The notes beneath the pieces were generated by a model. That model did not search any database and was not told where the DNA came from. It saw only the letters and a list, made by a program, of their open reading frames with translations. Of a DNA stretch of 47,110 nucleotides, positions 10,894 through 22,491 are shown piece after piece (within the stretch, counting starts at the first letter, position 1; the number at the start of each line of letters is the position of its first letter). The translations under genes were made by a program, and so were the position numbers. This stretch comes from Zygophlyctis sp. KS116 (taxonomy: Eukaryota; Chytridiomycota): positions 1-47,110 of the forward strand of contig BAAFSQ010000063.1 in the NCBI GenBank assembly GCA_054661495.1, written 5' to 3'.

Positions 10894-13800
10894 TTAGATC
10901 TCTAAATCTTCAATGTCTACTTTATCATCATATTTGAAATTTAATTCTAGCAGTTAGTAATCGAACAAAAAATATACTCTCAGTTGATGTGGTATCTTTT
11001 ATCTGAACAGAAAAGTGATCCAGCAGTTCTGATATGTCGATGCTGTCTTCGTCTTCGACGGGTATATTCTTTAAAACATTCGACTTTTCTAAAACATGCA
11101 CTGGTGCATTAATTATTTCTTCATCATTGTCTTCGTTATCACTAAAGTTTTTGTTTAATGATGCGACCTGTTTGTCAGCAGATGTCTCAGTAATTTCACT
11201 AAGATCGCTAAGATTGAACGATACGTCGCTAGATCTACCACCAGACTCTGGCTTATTTTGTTTCTTTGTAACATTCTTGTCAGAGTCTTGTTGGATTTTA
11301 GGCCATTGTGCAGGTATGCTGTCAATGTCTTCATCACTGAAATTCACAATCTCTATATGATCATTTTCATTCTTTTTTTCATCCGTTTGAGAAATTTCCT
11401 CAATTTTCTCTGATTTTTCATGGTCCATAGATACTTCCTTTAAGGACTCTTGAGTAAGCGAAGTATGACTATTAGTTTCAGACAGCTCTGTAACGCTTTC
11501 CAAAATTGTAGATTCTTCAATTTTGGATGTTTCATATACAATCTTTCTGTTTGGATTGCTATAGTCAATTGTTTCACTAGCATTTGTCGAAGAACGAGAA
11601 TGATCGGATTCTACAGTTGAAGCTATCTCTGAAGTGTTCGAAATTCCATCCTTCTCTGGAGATGATGCCTTGAGTGGGGGTGAAGGTAACTGTTTTTCTT
11701 TTCCTCTTGAAATAAGTTTCTTAAAGACTTTTTTGAATCCAAACTTCTTTTTAGATCTAAGTGTTAAAAATCTAAATTACGATGTTGGTTGAGGCTTTAT
11801 ATGACTGTTATCGCTGCGGACACTCATTTCTGACGACTGCCTTAATCTGGTAGCCAATCCAGATATTTTCTGTTGCATGGCTTCAAATGAGAGTACAGAA
11901 CTAGAGCGATTTCGTCCGCTAAACGTCACGCTTTTGTTTGCACTAATATTTTGTGTAAGATTTTTTTCTTTGGGCTCTGTAGCCGCTCTACGATGGGAAT
12001 CAATTGTAGTCTTAAGTGCAATATTTGAGGCGGCAGTTCCATCCAGTAAATCTACTGGAGGGCGATAATAAATTCCCAGCATGTTATCCAGATCCCTTTC
12101 AACCAAAGACCTCATCTTCCCAAAGATCGGATCCTTTACTGACAAATCTTCACTTCTTAATATTCTTTCTCTGCAAATATTGAGTATATTTTCCTCGATG
12201 TTCGGATTTTTACCCCAATTTTCAATCACAAAATTTTCATTGATCCCTGCGTTTTCTAGAGCCTGTTTCAAATCTTCCTCGATAATTTGGCGAATCTTTA
12301 TAATTTCTAATTTGGATTGGTGAGAGAACAGATTTTTGGCCCATGGTATTTCAGGATTAGAAATTTCTAATGTAAAAACCGAATAAGTACGTACCATTAA
12401 AAAGCCTCAACCTTTTTAAGATTTGATTCCAAATGTCTGAAATGGAATCTTTCGAGATAGTGGCTGTTTTCTTGACAATAGTAGATTCTTTCCGTATCAT
12501 AGAAATTGGTATAGTATTTTCTTTCTTTGTAGATACTTGCAACTGTTCATCTGTTTTATGAATTTGCTTTCTACTACGTTCGTCAATTAGAGCTGATTGC
12601 AAAATCTTTATTTCGTTCAATGCTGTGTTTAATTTGACTTCCAGATTTTCAACTTGGGTATTCTATGTGATTAAAAAATGAATTTACAGTAGGCTGAGGC
12701 CGGACAAATTCCTTTTGTAACAGTTTTGCTATATCTACATTTTCTTTTATCTGTCTAGATTCCAAATTTGGTTCTTTAGTTTCATCCTTGACTTTTTCAA
12801 ATGATTGGCGTTGCAAAATTTGGCCTGATTTTGAGCCATCATCATCATCTTCGATTTTCCCAAAAGAGCTAGGCTTATTATTACTCTATTTACTTATTTC
12901 AAATATATATTTACCATAAACTTTTCAATCAATCGCCTTTGCTCTTCCAGCGCAAGTCTTTCCTGACTTAGTTCAGAATGAAGATTAGCTTTCAATTGTT
13001 GAATTTCTTGAGTATATCGAAGTCTCTCTTGCTGATATCCTTGTTCTAATATAAGCTGCCTGCTTCTAATTTCTTCTGATAACTTTGCTTCCATTTTATC
13101 TTCCAATTCTTTCCTAAATTGTCTTTCAGTTTCAATAACTCTAGTAGAAAAATGTTCTACAGTATCTGTTATTTTTTGTAAATCAACCATTCCATTTACA
13201 TTGTGAGAATTAAGTTGATTATTTTCTTTAAAAGCAACATGCCTTTCTGGCAACTTATCGGCGTGTCTTTTATACAAATGATTTTCTAAATGAAACCCAG
13301 AATTAAATACTTTTGGACAGTAATCACATCTCTAACCTATTAAAAGGTTTAAATTACATGATAGCTAGCAATTGACGCGTGAGCATTTTCCCCAATTCCA
13401 CCTGGCATCTTTGCCATTAACTGATAAGCATACAATGTCTTTTTCAATCCTTTTAATTCTTTAGCCAAATCCTGATTTTTCAATTCCTATGATCTCTTAA
13501 TTAAATTTAAAAATACTTTTTGAGACAAGTTATCTTTTAAAGATTTAATTTCATCCGTGTAATCCTTAATTTGAGACTTGATATGATTCCTATTTTCCAT
13601 GATGTAATCCTTATCATAAGTTTAAATGCATTACTTGCGAATGTAATAAATATTCTATAATCAGTTGAGCGCATTTAAACAATTTTAGAAAACTAGAATC
13701 AACACCAGCAAACTCTAAATTTATGATATTATTACTTTGTACCTTGACTGATTACATTACAAAAAGTAATATTATCCACAATCGATTGCAGACTAGCAAC

Positions 13801-13949
13801 ATCAACCTTTAATTACCATTAAAAAAGATTACATTCTTTATGATTTTATCTACTTCTATCGAGGCAATTGACCGCCAGTCTATTAATTCCGTCCGTTGCT
13901 TAAACTCAAATCCGCTCATCGCAGGTGGTACTGGATGAATATGTCGCAT
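10894..13949 (-). CDS. DZIP1: DZIP1/Iguana-like cilium basal-body protein
   Basis: Eleven exons, 13949-13833, 13806-13743, 13714-13635, 13609-13517, 13486-13358, 13331-12915, 12885-12688, 12662-12395, 12366-11781, 11756-10978 and 10946-10894, give 927 aa; ten introns of 24-31 nt. The N-terminus has the Dzip-like hallmark FKQRTELIDWRSIAS, then NITFCN and QLIIEYLLHSQ. A single C2H2 finger (C163, C166, H179, H184) follows in SYHRCDYCPKVF. Then come coiled coil and a conserved region around residues 520-600. DZIP1 and DZIP1L act at basal bodies and the transition zone during ciliogenesis. A start at 13919 (MSGFEF) is equally possible. The C-terminal 280 residues are acidic, Ser/Glu-rich and likely disordered. 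The last intron has a textbook CTAAC branch site. Confidence 0.92.
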
Positions 13950-14208
13950 AATATCACTGCCCACTACAATACCGTAAAGTCTCCGTCCAAAGACTCTAAA
14001 AATGGCAAAGCATTGTCCGGATGGTCGATCCTCAATATTGTCAATATCTTTAGTTTCATCAGCATGACTAGCGGATGTAACAATCCATGAAATCTATGGT
14101 TTTAATTAGCAGAAGTAATGTCCGATTGTCAACTTATGGCTCACCTAAAATTTCTACTTCCTAATGTCAAAAAAGTTCAAAATCTCTAATGACAGCGGAC
14201 AACAGCTC
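13950..14208. promoter_or_regulatory. Divergent intergenic region DZIP1/CUL4
   Basis: About 260 bp separate the DZIP1 start (minus) and the CUL4 start (plus), so the region must hold both promoters. On the minus strand the DZIP1 frame stays open for about 48 more codons upstream of 13949 without a Met, so I read it as untranslated. No known motif stands out. Confidence 0.4.
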
Positions 14209-16596
14209 ATGAATTTAATGGAAAAGACTCCTAGGAAACTGATCATCAAGAGCTTTAAAGGTTGTCAATTGTAATTGATTTAATAGTAAAACCGAAATTA
14301 CCTGAAAATTACATTCAAAATACTCTAGAAAAACTTACTCAAGCAGTACAGGCAATTTACTCTAATCGCAGCATTCCTGATTCACTAGAGTCGCTATACA
14401 AGGTGGGTTGGAATTGTAATTTATGATAGGATTGTGAGAATTTATGTCATTACAGACAGTCGGAAATGCTTTATAAGTCTCTGATAAGTGTTTTCAAGGA
14501 TCATATTGTACAATTAAGAGAATCATTGTACTTTATATTGAATCTAAAAATTTAGGGTGGCTAGAATGGAAGATGTATTGAATGAAATTAAAAACGCTTG
14601 GGATTCTTATTGTAGAAAAATGATTTTGATACAATCAGTTTTCTTGTATTTGGATCGGACCTTTTTAATGCAAAAGCATGACTTGAAATCAATATGGGAA
14701 ACAGGACTAGATTTTTTTAGGAATGAGATTTTATTACATTCTGGGATAAAGAATATTACAGTACAAGGGATACTGGGATTGATTTCGACGGATAGGTTAG
14801 GAGATTATTTTTCTGAACAGCTATTGTCGTCTTTAATTCGAATGTTTCAAGAGTTAGATATATACTTTTCAGTTATTGAACCTTTAATTATTGAAGAAAC
14901 GGTCTTGTTTTACAAGACTTATTCTTCAAAAGCAATAACACCTCTATTAAATGAGGGTAAAAGTACTGATTGGGCAGCATATTTGATTGATTTTTTTCAG
15001 AAAATTAAAGAGGAATCTGATCGTACAGATGCTTCAAATGGGTATTTGAATACTGCAACTCGTAAAAAGTTGATTTCTATAGTCGATAAAGAAATGGGTG
15101 CAGTACATTTACAGGATGTAGTTGATAAAGGATTTCCTGTACTTATCAAGGACTGTAGAAATCAAGATCTTCTTAATATGTATATTTTCTGTCAAAGAGT
15201 TAATGGATTGGATCTTTTAAAAAGGAAATTTTCAGAATATATAAAGGTACGCTTTTCGAAAAGACATAATTTTATAGGCAACAGGGGAAGCATTTATTAT
15301 GGATCAGGCTCATGATCAAAATATGGTGCAAATGATTCTTTCTTTAAAGCAGCAAATGGATACAATTGTTAAAAAGTCTTTTGAAGGATCCATTGCCTTT
15401 TCAAACACTGTCAAAGAGTCTTTTGAATCATTTATAAATAAGAGGGCGAATAAGCCAGCAGAAATGATTGCAAAGCATCTTGATAATCTTTTGAGAATGG
15501 TTAAGATTACAGATGAAGAAATGGAAACCTCTTTAGAGCAATGCTTGGCTCTATTCCGTTTTATTCAAGGAAAGGACATATTTGAGGCATTTTACAAGAA
15601 AGACTTGGCAAAAAGATTACTCTTGAGTAAAAGTGCAAGTATTGATGCAGAGAAAAGTATGCTTTCAAAGTTAAAAAGTGGTATTCTTTAAATTTCAATA
15701 ATTATAAGAATGCGGACCAGCTTTTACCATGAAGTTGGAAGGAATGTTTAAAGATATGGAAATTTCAAAGGATATAATGATGACTTTTAAACAAAATCCT
15801 CGTCATATTGACAAGATAGGATCTTTGGATCTCAATATTTTTATTTTAACTGATGGATATTGGCCAGATTACAGGAATATTCCACTTCAAATTCCTGAAA
15901 TTTTAGTCAATGCTCAGGATGTTTTTAAAGAATATTATCTTGGAACGCATTCAGGGAGAAAGTTGACTTGGTTAAGTTCCTTGTGTCAATGTGTAATTAA
16001 AGCTGATTTTCCAAAGGTAAAAATTCAAAAAGTGATTTAAAAGGGTAAAAAAGAACTTTCAATGTCTTTATTTCAGAGTGTAATTTTACTTCTGTTTAAT
16101 GATAATACTACATTGACTAGTATAGAAATTCAAAAACGGACAAATTTAGACTATTTAGAATTACAAAGGAATTTACTATCTTTATCATGCTCCAAAACCA
16201 GAATTCTACTCAAAGAACCTAAAGGATCTGTAATAGATCAATCTGATGTATTTTCTATAAACCCAAATTTCTCTAACCCACATTTCCGTATAAAAATCAA
16301 TTCTATACAAATTAAAGAAACTCCTCAGGAACAAATTGATACAACGGAAAAAGTGTTTCAAGACCGTATATATGTGATTGATGCAGCCATTGTCCGAATC
16401 ATGAAAACTCGACAAACTTTATCTCATGAACTTTTAATAGCAGAATTATGCGATCAGCTTAAATTTAAAACCATGGTAATTAATTTTATTCTTAAAGTAG
16501 ACTTCAAATTTAAAGAAACGCATTGAATCACTCATTGATCGAGATTATTTGGAGCGTGATTCCACAGACCCTAAACTGTACCACTATGTTGCATAA
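14209..16596 (+). CDS. CUL4: Cullin-4
   Basis: Eight exons, 14209-14260, 14287-14402, 14430-14527, 14556-15246, 15278-15680, 15709-16016, 16044-16475 and 16501-16596, give 731 aa; introns 25-31 nt. It scaffolds CRL4 ubiquitin ligases, binding DDB1 at the N-terminus and RBX1 at the C-terminus. [18 protein letters not shown] at the start, [31 protein letters not shown] and [10 protein letters not shown] are cullin-4 rather than cullin-1/3 in type. The winged-helix end has [13 protein letters not shown] with predicted NEDD8 acceptor Lys677, and the C-terminus is HYVA. Intron 1 starts GTTGTC and intron 2 GTGGGT, both weak donors but forced by frame and family alignment. CSA (31468) and CAND1 (40486) in this window belong to the same pathway. 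Confidence 0.95.
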
Positions 16597-16695
16597 AACC
16601 TAAAACTTGCTTTTGACCAAAAAATTGCCGATTTTCCCGAACGTGGATTTCATTGAGTTTTCTCCTAGTCTTAGACCTACTTACTGATTGTCCGA

Positions 16696-16980
16696 ATGGA
16701 TTTACCAAATCATTCATCTGAATTCATAACAGAACAGGAATCATTTTATTCCTCTAAAAATAAAAACACTGAGAGAAGGACGATGCAGAATAGAGCAGCG
16801 CAACGAGCCTTTAGAGCTAGAAAAGAGGCTTATATACAATCTTTAGAAACTCAGGTTGCGAGAGCAAATCTATTAATATCAGAGTTGGAATTGCAAGTAA
16901 AAACTCTCAAAGCACAATTACAAGTTTATCAATCAAATGGTAAAATTTATAAACTAACTCAAGATCAATCACGAGATTAG
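16696..16980 (+). CDS. Minimal Yap/AP-1-type bZIP protein
   Basis: A single exon of 94 aa. The basic region QNRAAQRAFRARK (residues 31-43) is the fungal Yap/Pap1 DNA-contact signature, followed by a leucine zipper with heptad positions L50, A57, L64 and L71. Only about 30 residues precede the basic region and about 18 follow the zipper. There is no room for the Cys-rich redox domains or activation region of Yap1/Pap1. It may act as a repressor or as a dimer partner of a larger bZIP. No intron joins it to the next gene, which starts 128 bp downstream with its own promoter motifs. Confidence 0.85.
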   Translation: MDLPNHSSEFITEQESFYSSKNKNTERRTMQNRAAQRAFRARKEAYIQSLETQVARANLLISELELQVKTLKAQLQVYQSNGKIYKLTQDQSRD

Positions 16981-17052
16981 ATTTTTAATATTAAAGAAAG
17001 ATTTTGTTTGTAATCTTTTGTTGAGATCCCTAAGAGTGGTTGTATTAACCAC

Positions 17053-17100
17053 TACGCTGGCGCAAAACGCGAAAACACAAAACGCGAAACGCCAAAAACT
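17053..17100 (+). promoter_or_regulatory. Paired ACGCGAAA motifs upstream of TBCD
   Basis: Two identical 11-mers AAAACGCGAAA at 17064-17074 and 17079-17089 sit 15 bp apart, with GGCGCAA and ACGCC around them, 20-45 bp before the tubulin cofactor D start. CGCG is rare in this AT-rich window. The motif resembles yeast SCB/MCB and E2F sites used in G1/S control. Function is inferred from the motif only. Confidence 0.5.
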
Positions 17101-17108
17101 GGACTAAA

Positions 17109-20100
17109 ATGGACGATTACTTTGCTGAGCACTTACTCTTTCTTGAGAAACTAGAAATAGTATTGCAGACTCAGGATGAGAAAGGGCTTGAATGGATAAA
17201 TACTACAATAGACAAATATCAGGAAAATCCAGCGCTTTTGGATCCGCACTTAACCAAGATTACGACGCCGTTGGTGCAGGCGATTAAAAAGTTGGATGAC
17301 GCTAATAGTGTTCCTTTTAAAATATTATACTCTCTATGTAAGACAAGGGGGTATAAAACGATTCTAAAATTCTTTTCGCATTCAGTCTGTGATTTAGAAC
17401 CAGTCTTGGAATTTACTCAGAGCTTGAAAGCTGATGTAGACTGGGAAGTTACCTATATATGCTTACTTTGGTTATCTCTGATTATTTTGATTCCTTTTGA
17501 TCTAAAGAAAATTGACTCACAGGATCAGAAAATTTCAATGACTGAGAGAATATTAAGTTTATCTAGAAATAATATGAATCAAGTTGGGCGCATATATGAA
17601 GCTGCTGCTAATTTATGGATGAGATCTCTGTCGAGGCATGATGTTGCAAATATATATCTAGAAAGAGAAATGGATTGGGCATGGGATCTATTACAAACGT
17701 CTGAAAATATGTTTGAATTACGTGGAGTATTAACTGGATTATGTATGATTTATAAATCAGCAAATAGAAATGTAATGTTGAAATCTCTCTCCAAATCACA
17801 TATTTGCTTTCAAGTTTTTGATAAATCTATCTTTCAAAATAATTCTCTCTTGAGGAAATTATTGGTAAAATTGGTTCAAAGGGTAGGCCTGGTTTATATG
17901 AGGCCTAGAATCGCTTCATGGAGATATAAAAGAGGTCATCGTTCATTACAAGAAAATTTGGCTCCTTCTCAGAATGTTAAAGAGTCTAAAGTTGAAAATA
18001 TTGAAGATAATTATGATGATATACCAGAGGTTTTAGAGGATATATTAGATTTATTGTTAAATTCATGTAATGATAAGGATACGGTAGTAAGATGGAGTGC
18101 TGCAAAGGGGATTGGGAGGATTACAAATAGATTACCAAAAGATCTTGCCGATGATGTTTTAGTTTCTGTTATTTCACAATTGGAGGAAGATGCTGCTGAA
18201 AATGGGTTACAGGCTGCTTCTGATTCAACTTGGCATGGTGCTTGTTTAGCCTTGGCTGAATTATCTAGAAGAGGCCTGCTGTTGCCAGAGAGATTAAAAG
18301 ATATTATGCCCCTAGTAATTATGGCTTTGACTTTTGATCAAAGAAAAGGAAGTCATTCTATTGGAGCTCATGTGAGAGATTCTGCTTGTTATGTTTGCTG
18401 GGCTTTTGCAAGAGCTTATGAGCCTGCGGTTATGCGGCCTTTTGTTGATCAACTGGCTGAATCCTTGGTGATACTTAGCGTCTTTGACAGAGAAGTGAAT
18501 ATCAGACGTGCTAGCTCAGCGGCGTTTCAGGAAAATGTGGGAAGGCAGGGCACTTTTCCACACGGAATAGCAATTCTAACAGCAGCTGATTATTTTACGA
18601 TTGGAAATAGGTCAAAAGCATTTTTAGATGTCTCCATTGAAATTGCTCAGTAAATTCAGCCAATTATTTTTAATATTTAGATTCCCCAATTATCGAAAAA
18701 GAATGATTGATTACTTGGTAAATATATCTAGTCGACATTGGGATAAAGGTGTTCGTGAGTTATCCTCTCAGGCATTATTCAAGTTCACTATTATTGATCC
18801 AAATTATATGATAGAATATGTAATAGACAAGCTGGTTTTGGGGGTTAAAAACTCAGACTTGGTGATCAGACACGGATCGCTGCTAGCTATAGGTGAAATT
18901 GCTAGAGCTCTTGCGAAAGAAACTATACAGGAACACCCTCATCTTGTTGAACTAATCGGTGAACTTCTACTGGACTATCCTGTTGAGTACTTGGAATGCT
19001 TTGGGTCCGATTTGAATAGATTTGCTATTTGCCGCTACATAGAATGCTTGGCCGAAGCTAATTGGCCAATTAATAAACCTTTATTCTCTGCTTGGATGAA
19101 TATGCTCGAAACATCGCTAGGAAAGAAAGATGGATCGTTGCAAATTCAATCCGCTCAAGCAATAGGAGCGATCAGTGTGTCATATGGTCTTGATGATGTT
19201 CTTTTAGAGCATTTTTTGAAATCTGCGAGTACGTCTGATCAGTTATTGGGCCGCCGCGGTTATTCATTGGTAATTGGTGAATTATCACCAAAATTAATGG
19301 AATCACATCCGTCAGAGATTCTAGACAGTATATCCAAGGCTTCGCAAATATTGGTATGGTTTATTTTCAATTTTTATATTTACATAGAATGTTTCTAGTC
19401 TAAATGATGTGGAAACTAGAAAAAATGCGTTAAATTCTCTGACTAAATTCTTGACGAAGGGAAATAATTATCCAAAATCAATTTATACATTAGGACTTGA
19501 CATATTTTTAAACAGCTTTGAAGATTACACGATTGATGCCCGAGGTGATGTTGGATCTTGGGTACGAGAGGCTAGTATGAAAGGGGTCGAGAATATCTTA
19601 TTTAGTGAATCCATGAAAGGCAATACTCTTGATTATCTTTCAAAAGAAGAGAAAAATGATTTTTCTAGAAAGCTGATTTGCAAACTGTCTCGTCAAAGTG
19701 TGGAGCGCATTGATCGAGTGAGAGATGTCGCTGGCCGATTGCTTCACCGTATCTTGTGGTGCCACGAAAGCTTTCCTGTAAATAGAAAGGCAGAGTTGCA
19801 AGGTATCATTCCAGAGTATTTCTTTTCAGTAGCCTTATTATTAGGAATTTGGAAATATCATGGCTTAATCCCTCTGAAGTTTTTCCTGTAATGATACGCA
19901 TGGTCGATTTAGAAGAATACAGACTTGACTTTTATACCGGAATGGTGGCCTCAATGGGTGGTATTGCTGAAACTCTTGTAATTTGTTGTTTTAAAGTGTA
20001 TTTTAGGTTAAAAATGCCTGTAGTGGTCTATTAGATTATCTTGCAAAATCTAAATCACGAGTAGAATCATTTCTAGAAAATCTTATTATCATATACCAAA

Positions 20101-20574
20101 CATACGAGCAATTTGATCGGATATCTATTCCATATCTTGAAGTTTTGGATATATTTTTGGGAAGCCCTTCTCTAATTTTCTCTGAACATGCTAAATTGTA
20201 TGATAAATTGGTTGATATTGTCCAAAAGATTGCATTTAAGAGCCGTGACGTGAAAAAACTAAAAGCAGCTATCAAAGTATATTCTAACCTTGCAAGTTTA
20301 GAGCCTTCAAATGGATTTGAGAGTCTTGTTTCAATCTCTACAAAAAAATTGGTTGGATATCTTTCTCATCCTTTTCCTCTAGGTAATATTTATGTATAAT
20401 ATAATATTAGTACGCCGAATGTCATCTGAATACCTACATATGGCGATTAGTTCACGCTGTATCGATGAAACAGTTGAATTTGGAGAGGTAGAAGAGTTGC
20501 TTTTGAATACTGATTGGTATATTGAACTTTATTTAAAATTAGGGATGGCCCTCTTTCAGGAATCAAATCTGTAA
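17109..20574 (+). CDS. TBCD: Tubulin-specific chaperone D (cofactor D)
   Basis: Six exons, 17109-18649, 18681-19353, 19388-19815, 19845-19977, 20007-20382 and 20411-20574 (introns 31, 34, 29, 29 and 28 nt), give 1104 aa. This is a HEAT/ARM-repeat protein that captures beta-tubulin and assembles the alpha/beta heterodimer with cofactors C and E. Family landmarks in order are VRWSAAKGIGRITNRLP, DSTWHGACLALAELSRRGLL, HVRDSACYVCWAFARAY, RRASSAAFQENVGRQG, the RHWDKGVRELSSQAL block and GMVASMGGIAETLV. Each downstream exon restores a family block, for instance FPLVRRMSSEYL across the last intron. Length lies between yeast Cin1 and human TBCD. It fits the ciliary genes of the window through its tubulin role. 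Confidence 0.94.
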
Positions 20575-20603
20575 AGGAGCAAATATCATTAAGAATGTAA
20601 AAG

Positions 20604-21278
20604 TTAAATACATGATTTTTTTATTTCATATTGCCCAATAATTCTTCCATTCTTATCTCTATGAACAAAATTCCAATTTCCATCATCTGCTTGAATGTAG
20701 TAATTTGAGTATCTAAAATGTCCTAAATTTGAATCTGTCCGCTTTGGTAAGGATAATGCAGATTCAATTAATGTGCCCGAATTTTCAGAGTCCGAATCAC
20801 TTCCGGACTCAGTTTGATCCTCTGGAATTGAGAATTGTTTTTTGCGATTAAAAGAAAATCCAGATGTAACGGATCGTTTTAGTTGCATCCCTGGAAGTAC
20901 CCAATCAGTTTTAAGTTTTTGATTTGGAATAACAGGATTTTCAGAATTTTTAAACGATTGGAGCTTTTTAATTGAATTTTTCCAGTTGAGCCATTTGGGC
21001 TTTTGGTGCAATGGAATCCATTGACTTCTCGGCGGAACAACAATTGGCGTGTCCGCTGCTTTCTTCAAGTATTGAGGATATTGGGTACTCTTTACATTTA
21101 TAGAATGCACCTGTAGATCATAATGCCCATAATAAGCAGAGTCCATACTATTGGCCGTGTCAGTATCGGACACGTTTCTAGAGCGAAACTTCAAATCTTG
21201 CACCTCCTGATAATGATTAATATCTGAATTCTTTGCATTTTCCCATCTTCCAGTTGAAATGCTAGAGAATTTCAGCAT
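20604..21278 (-). CDS. Orphan protein, basic and Ser-rich
   Basis: A single exon; I chose the Met at 21278 (224 aa) because the longer frame to 21437 would overlap the start of the divergent acyltransferase at 21391. The sequence is rich in Ser, Lys and Asn. It has a central PPRSQWIPLHQKPKWL segment, an acidic Ser stretch (ESGSDSDSENSG), and a C-terminal part that looks folded (FRYSNYYIQADDGNWNFVH). No family is recognised. It is convergent with TBCD (29 bp apart). A coding role is supported by the long clean frame and neighbouring gene spacing only. Confidence 0.6.
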   Translation of the reverse strand: MLKFSSISTGRWENAKNSDINHYQEVQDLKFRSRNVSDTDTANSMDSAYYGHYDLQVHSINVKSTQYPQYLKKAADTPIVVPPRSQWIPLHQKPKWLNWKNSIKKLQSFKNSENPVIPNQKLKTDWVLPGMQLKRSVTSGFSFNRKKQFSIPEDQTESGSDSDSENSGTLIESALSLPKRTDSNLGHFRYSNYYIQADDGNWNFVHRDKNGRIIGQYEIKKSCI

Positions 21279-21390
21279 GAAAGAGTGTATGCAGTAGATT
21301 TGATTCCGAGTCTGAAAGAAATTTATCAAAACGCTGTCGGCGCTTGTAGATTTTGATCTAAAAACTTGACTTTTCCCACCATAGGTATAA

Positions 21391-22456
21391 ATGACATTCT
21401 TTCGCACTATTGCATTTTTATTATTGCTAACGATCACTAGTATCGGGATCCAAATATGTCAATATCCAAGTCTGCTGTTGCAAACAACTGCTTCATTAAG
21501 AAAACTGTATAAGTGGTATCATGTGCAAACACAGCAATCTTTTGCTTCTCTGATCCTGATCATTACTTGGATTTTTAGTCCGATATCTATTGTTCTCTCT
21601 GGGGACTATGATTCATTAAGATCCACTCATTGTGTCTTGATTGCAAACCATCAGATATACACTGACTGGTGGTATATTTGGATCCTCGCATGTCAGCATG
21701 GATTTGGAGGGAATATTAAAATCATACTCAAACATGAGTTATGTAACATTCCAATATTTGGTTGGGGAATGCAGTTTTTTGAATTTATATTTCTAAGGAG
21801 AAAATGGGCTCATGATAAACCAGTTTTGATATCTTGTCTGGAAAAGGCAAGATCAGATGGGAATCCAATTTGGCTTTTACTTTTTCCAGGTATCTAAAGA
21901 GTGCTAAGTTTTAGAAGGGACTAATATTACGCCCGGGACTCGTCAAAAAACGTTGGGATATGCAGCTTCAAAAGGAATAACTAAAATTCCTCGTCATTTG
22001 CTGATTCCTAGATCTACAGGGCTATATACATCTTTAGAAGAGCTCGGAAAAAATGATTTTGTTACTGATCTTATAGATATTACGATTGGTTACGATAGAG
22101 TAAAAGCTCACGATTGTCCTCAATATAAATATCCTATACTTGATGTTTTCTTTAAAGGCACTGGACCTAAAGTAGTCTATTTACATATTTCATCTTTCAA
22201 AGTTACAGAAATTATGGGTTTTGATGAGACAAGGAAAAAAGATGTATTTGATGGATGGCTTCAAGAGTGGTATTTGAATCAAAAAGATAATGATTTGGAT
22301 TCTTTTTATACAAAGGGAACTTTTGGAACGGATAAGGATATAAAGATTTTCAAGCCAATACCAAAATGGCATGATTGGCTTCGGGTTACTTTTTTCTCAT
22401 GGATTGCAATCAAATTTATGATACTATTAATCAACAAATCCTTTATTCGTTATTAA
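21391..22456 (+). CDS. 1-acylglycerol-phosphate / lysophospholipid acyltransferase
   Basis: Two exons, 21391-21889 and 21915-22456 (intron 25 nt), give 346 aa. It belongs to the PlsC superfamily: the acyl-acceptor box NHQIYTDWWY carries the HX4D pair His87/Asp92, and the splice restores FPEGTN, the glycerophosphate-binding motif. Membrane helices lie at about 5-22, 52-70 and near the C-terminus. The motif wording and length match the LCLAT1/AGPAT3-5 and yeast Cst26 branch, which acylate lysophosphatidic acid or lysophosphatidylinositol in the ER. Substrate choice is not resolvable. It is 35 bp from the convergent PET127 gene. Confidence 0.88.
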
Positions 22457-22491
22457 ACTCTCCATATTCCCTGGTAAAGCAACGTCTCCTA

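Noticed and set aside
13950-14096. Open frame upstream of DZIP1 on the minus strand as extra N-terminus or a small gene
   Set aside because: There is no Met in frame, no splice acceptor evidence, and the family N-terminus aligns at 13949-13919. Random openness of this length is plausible.
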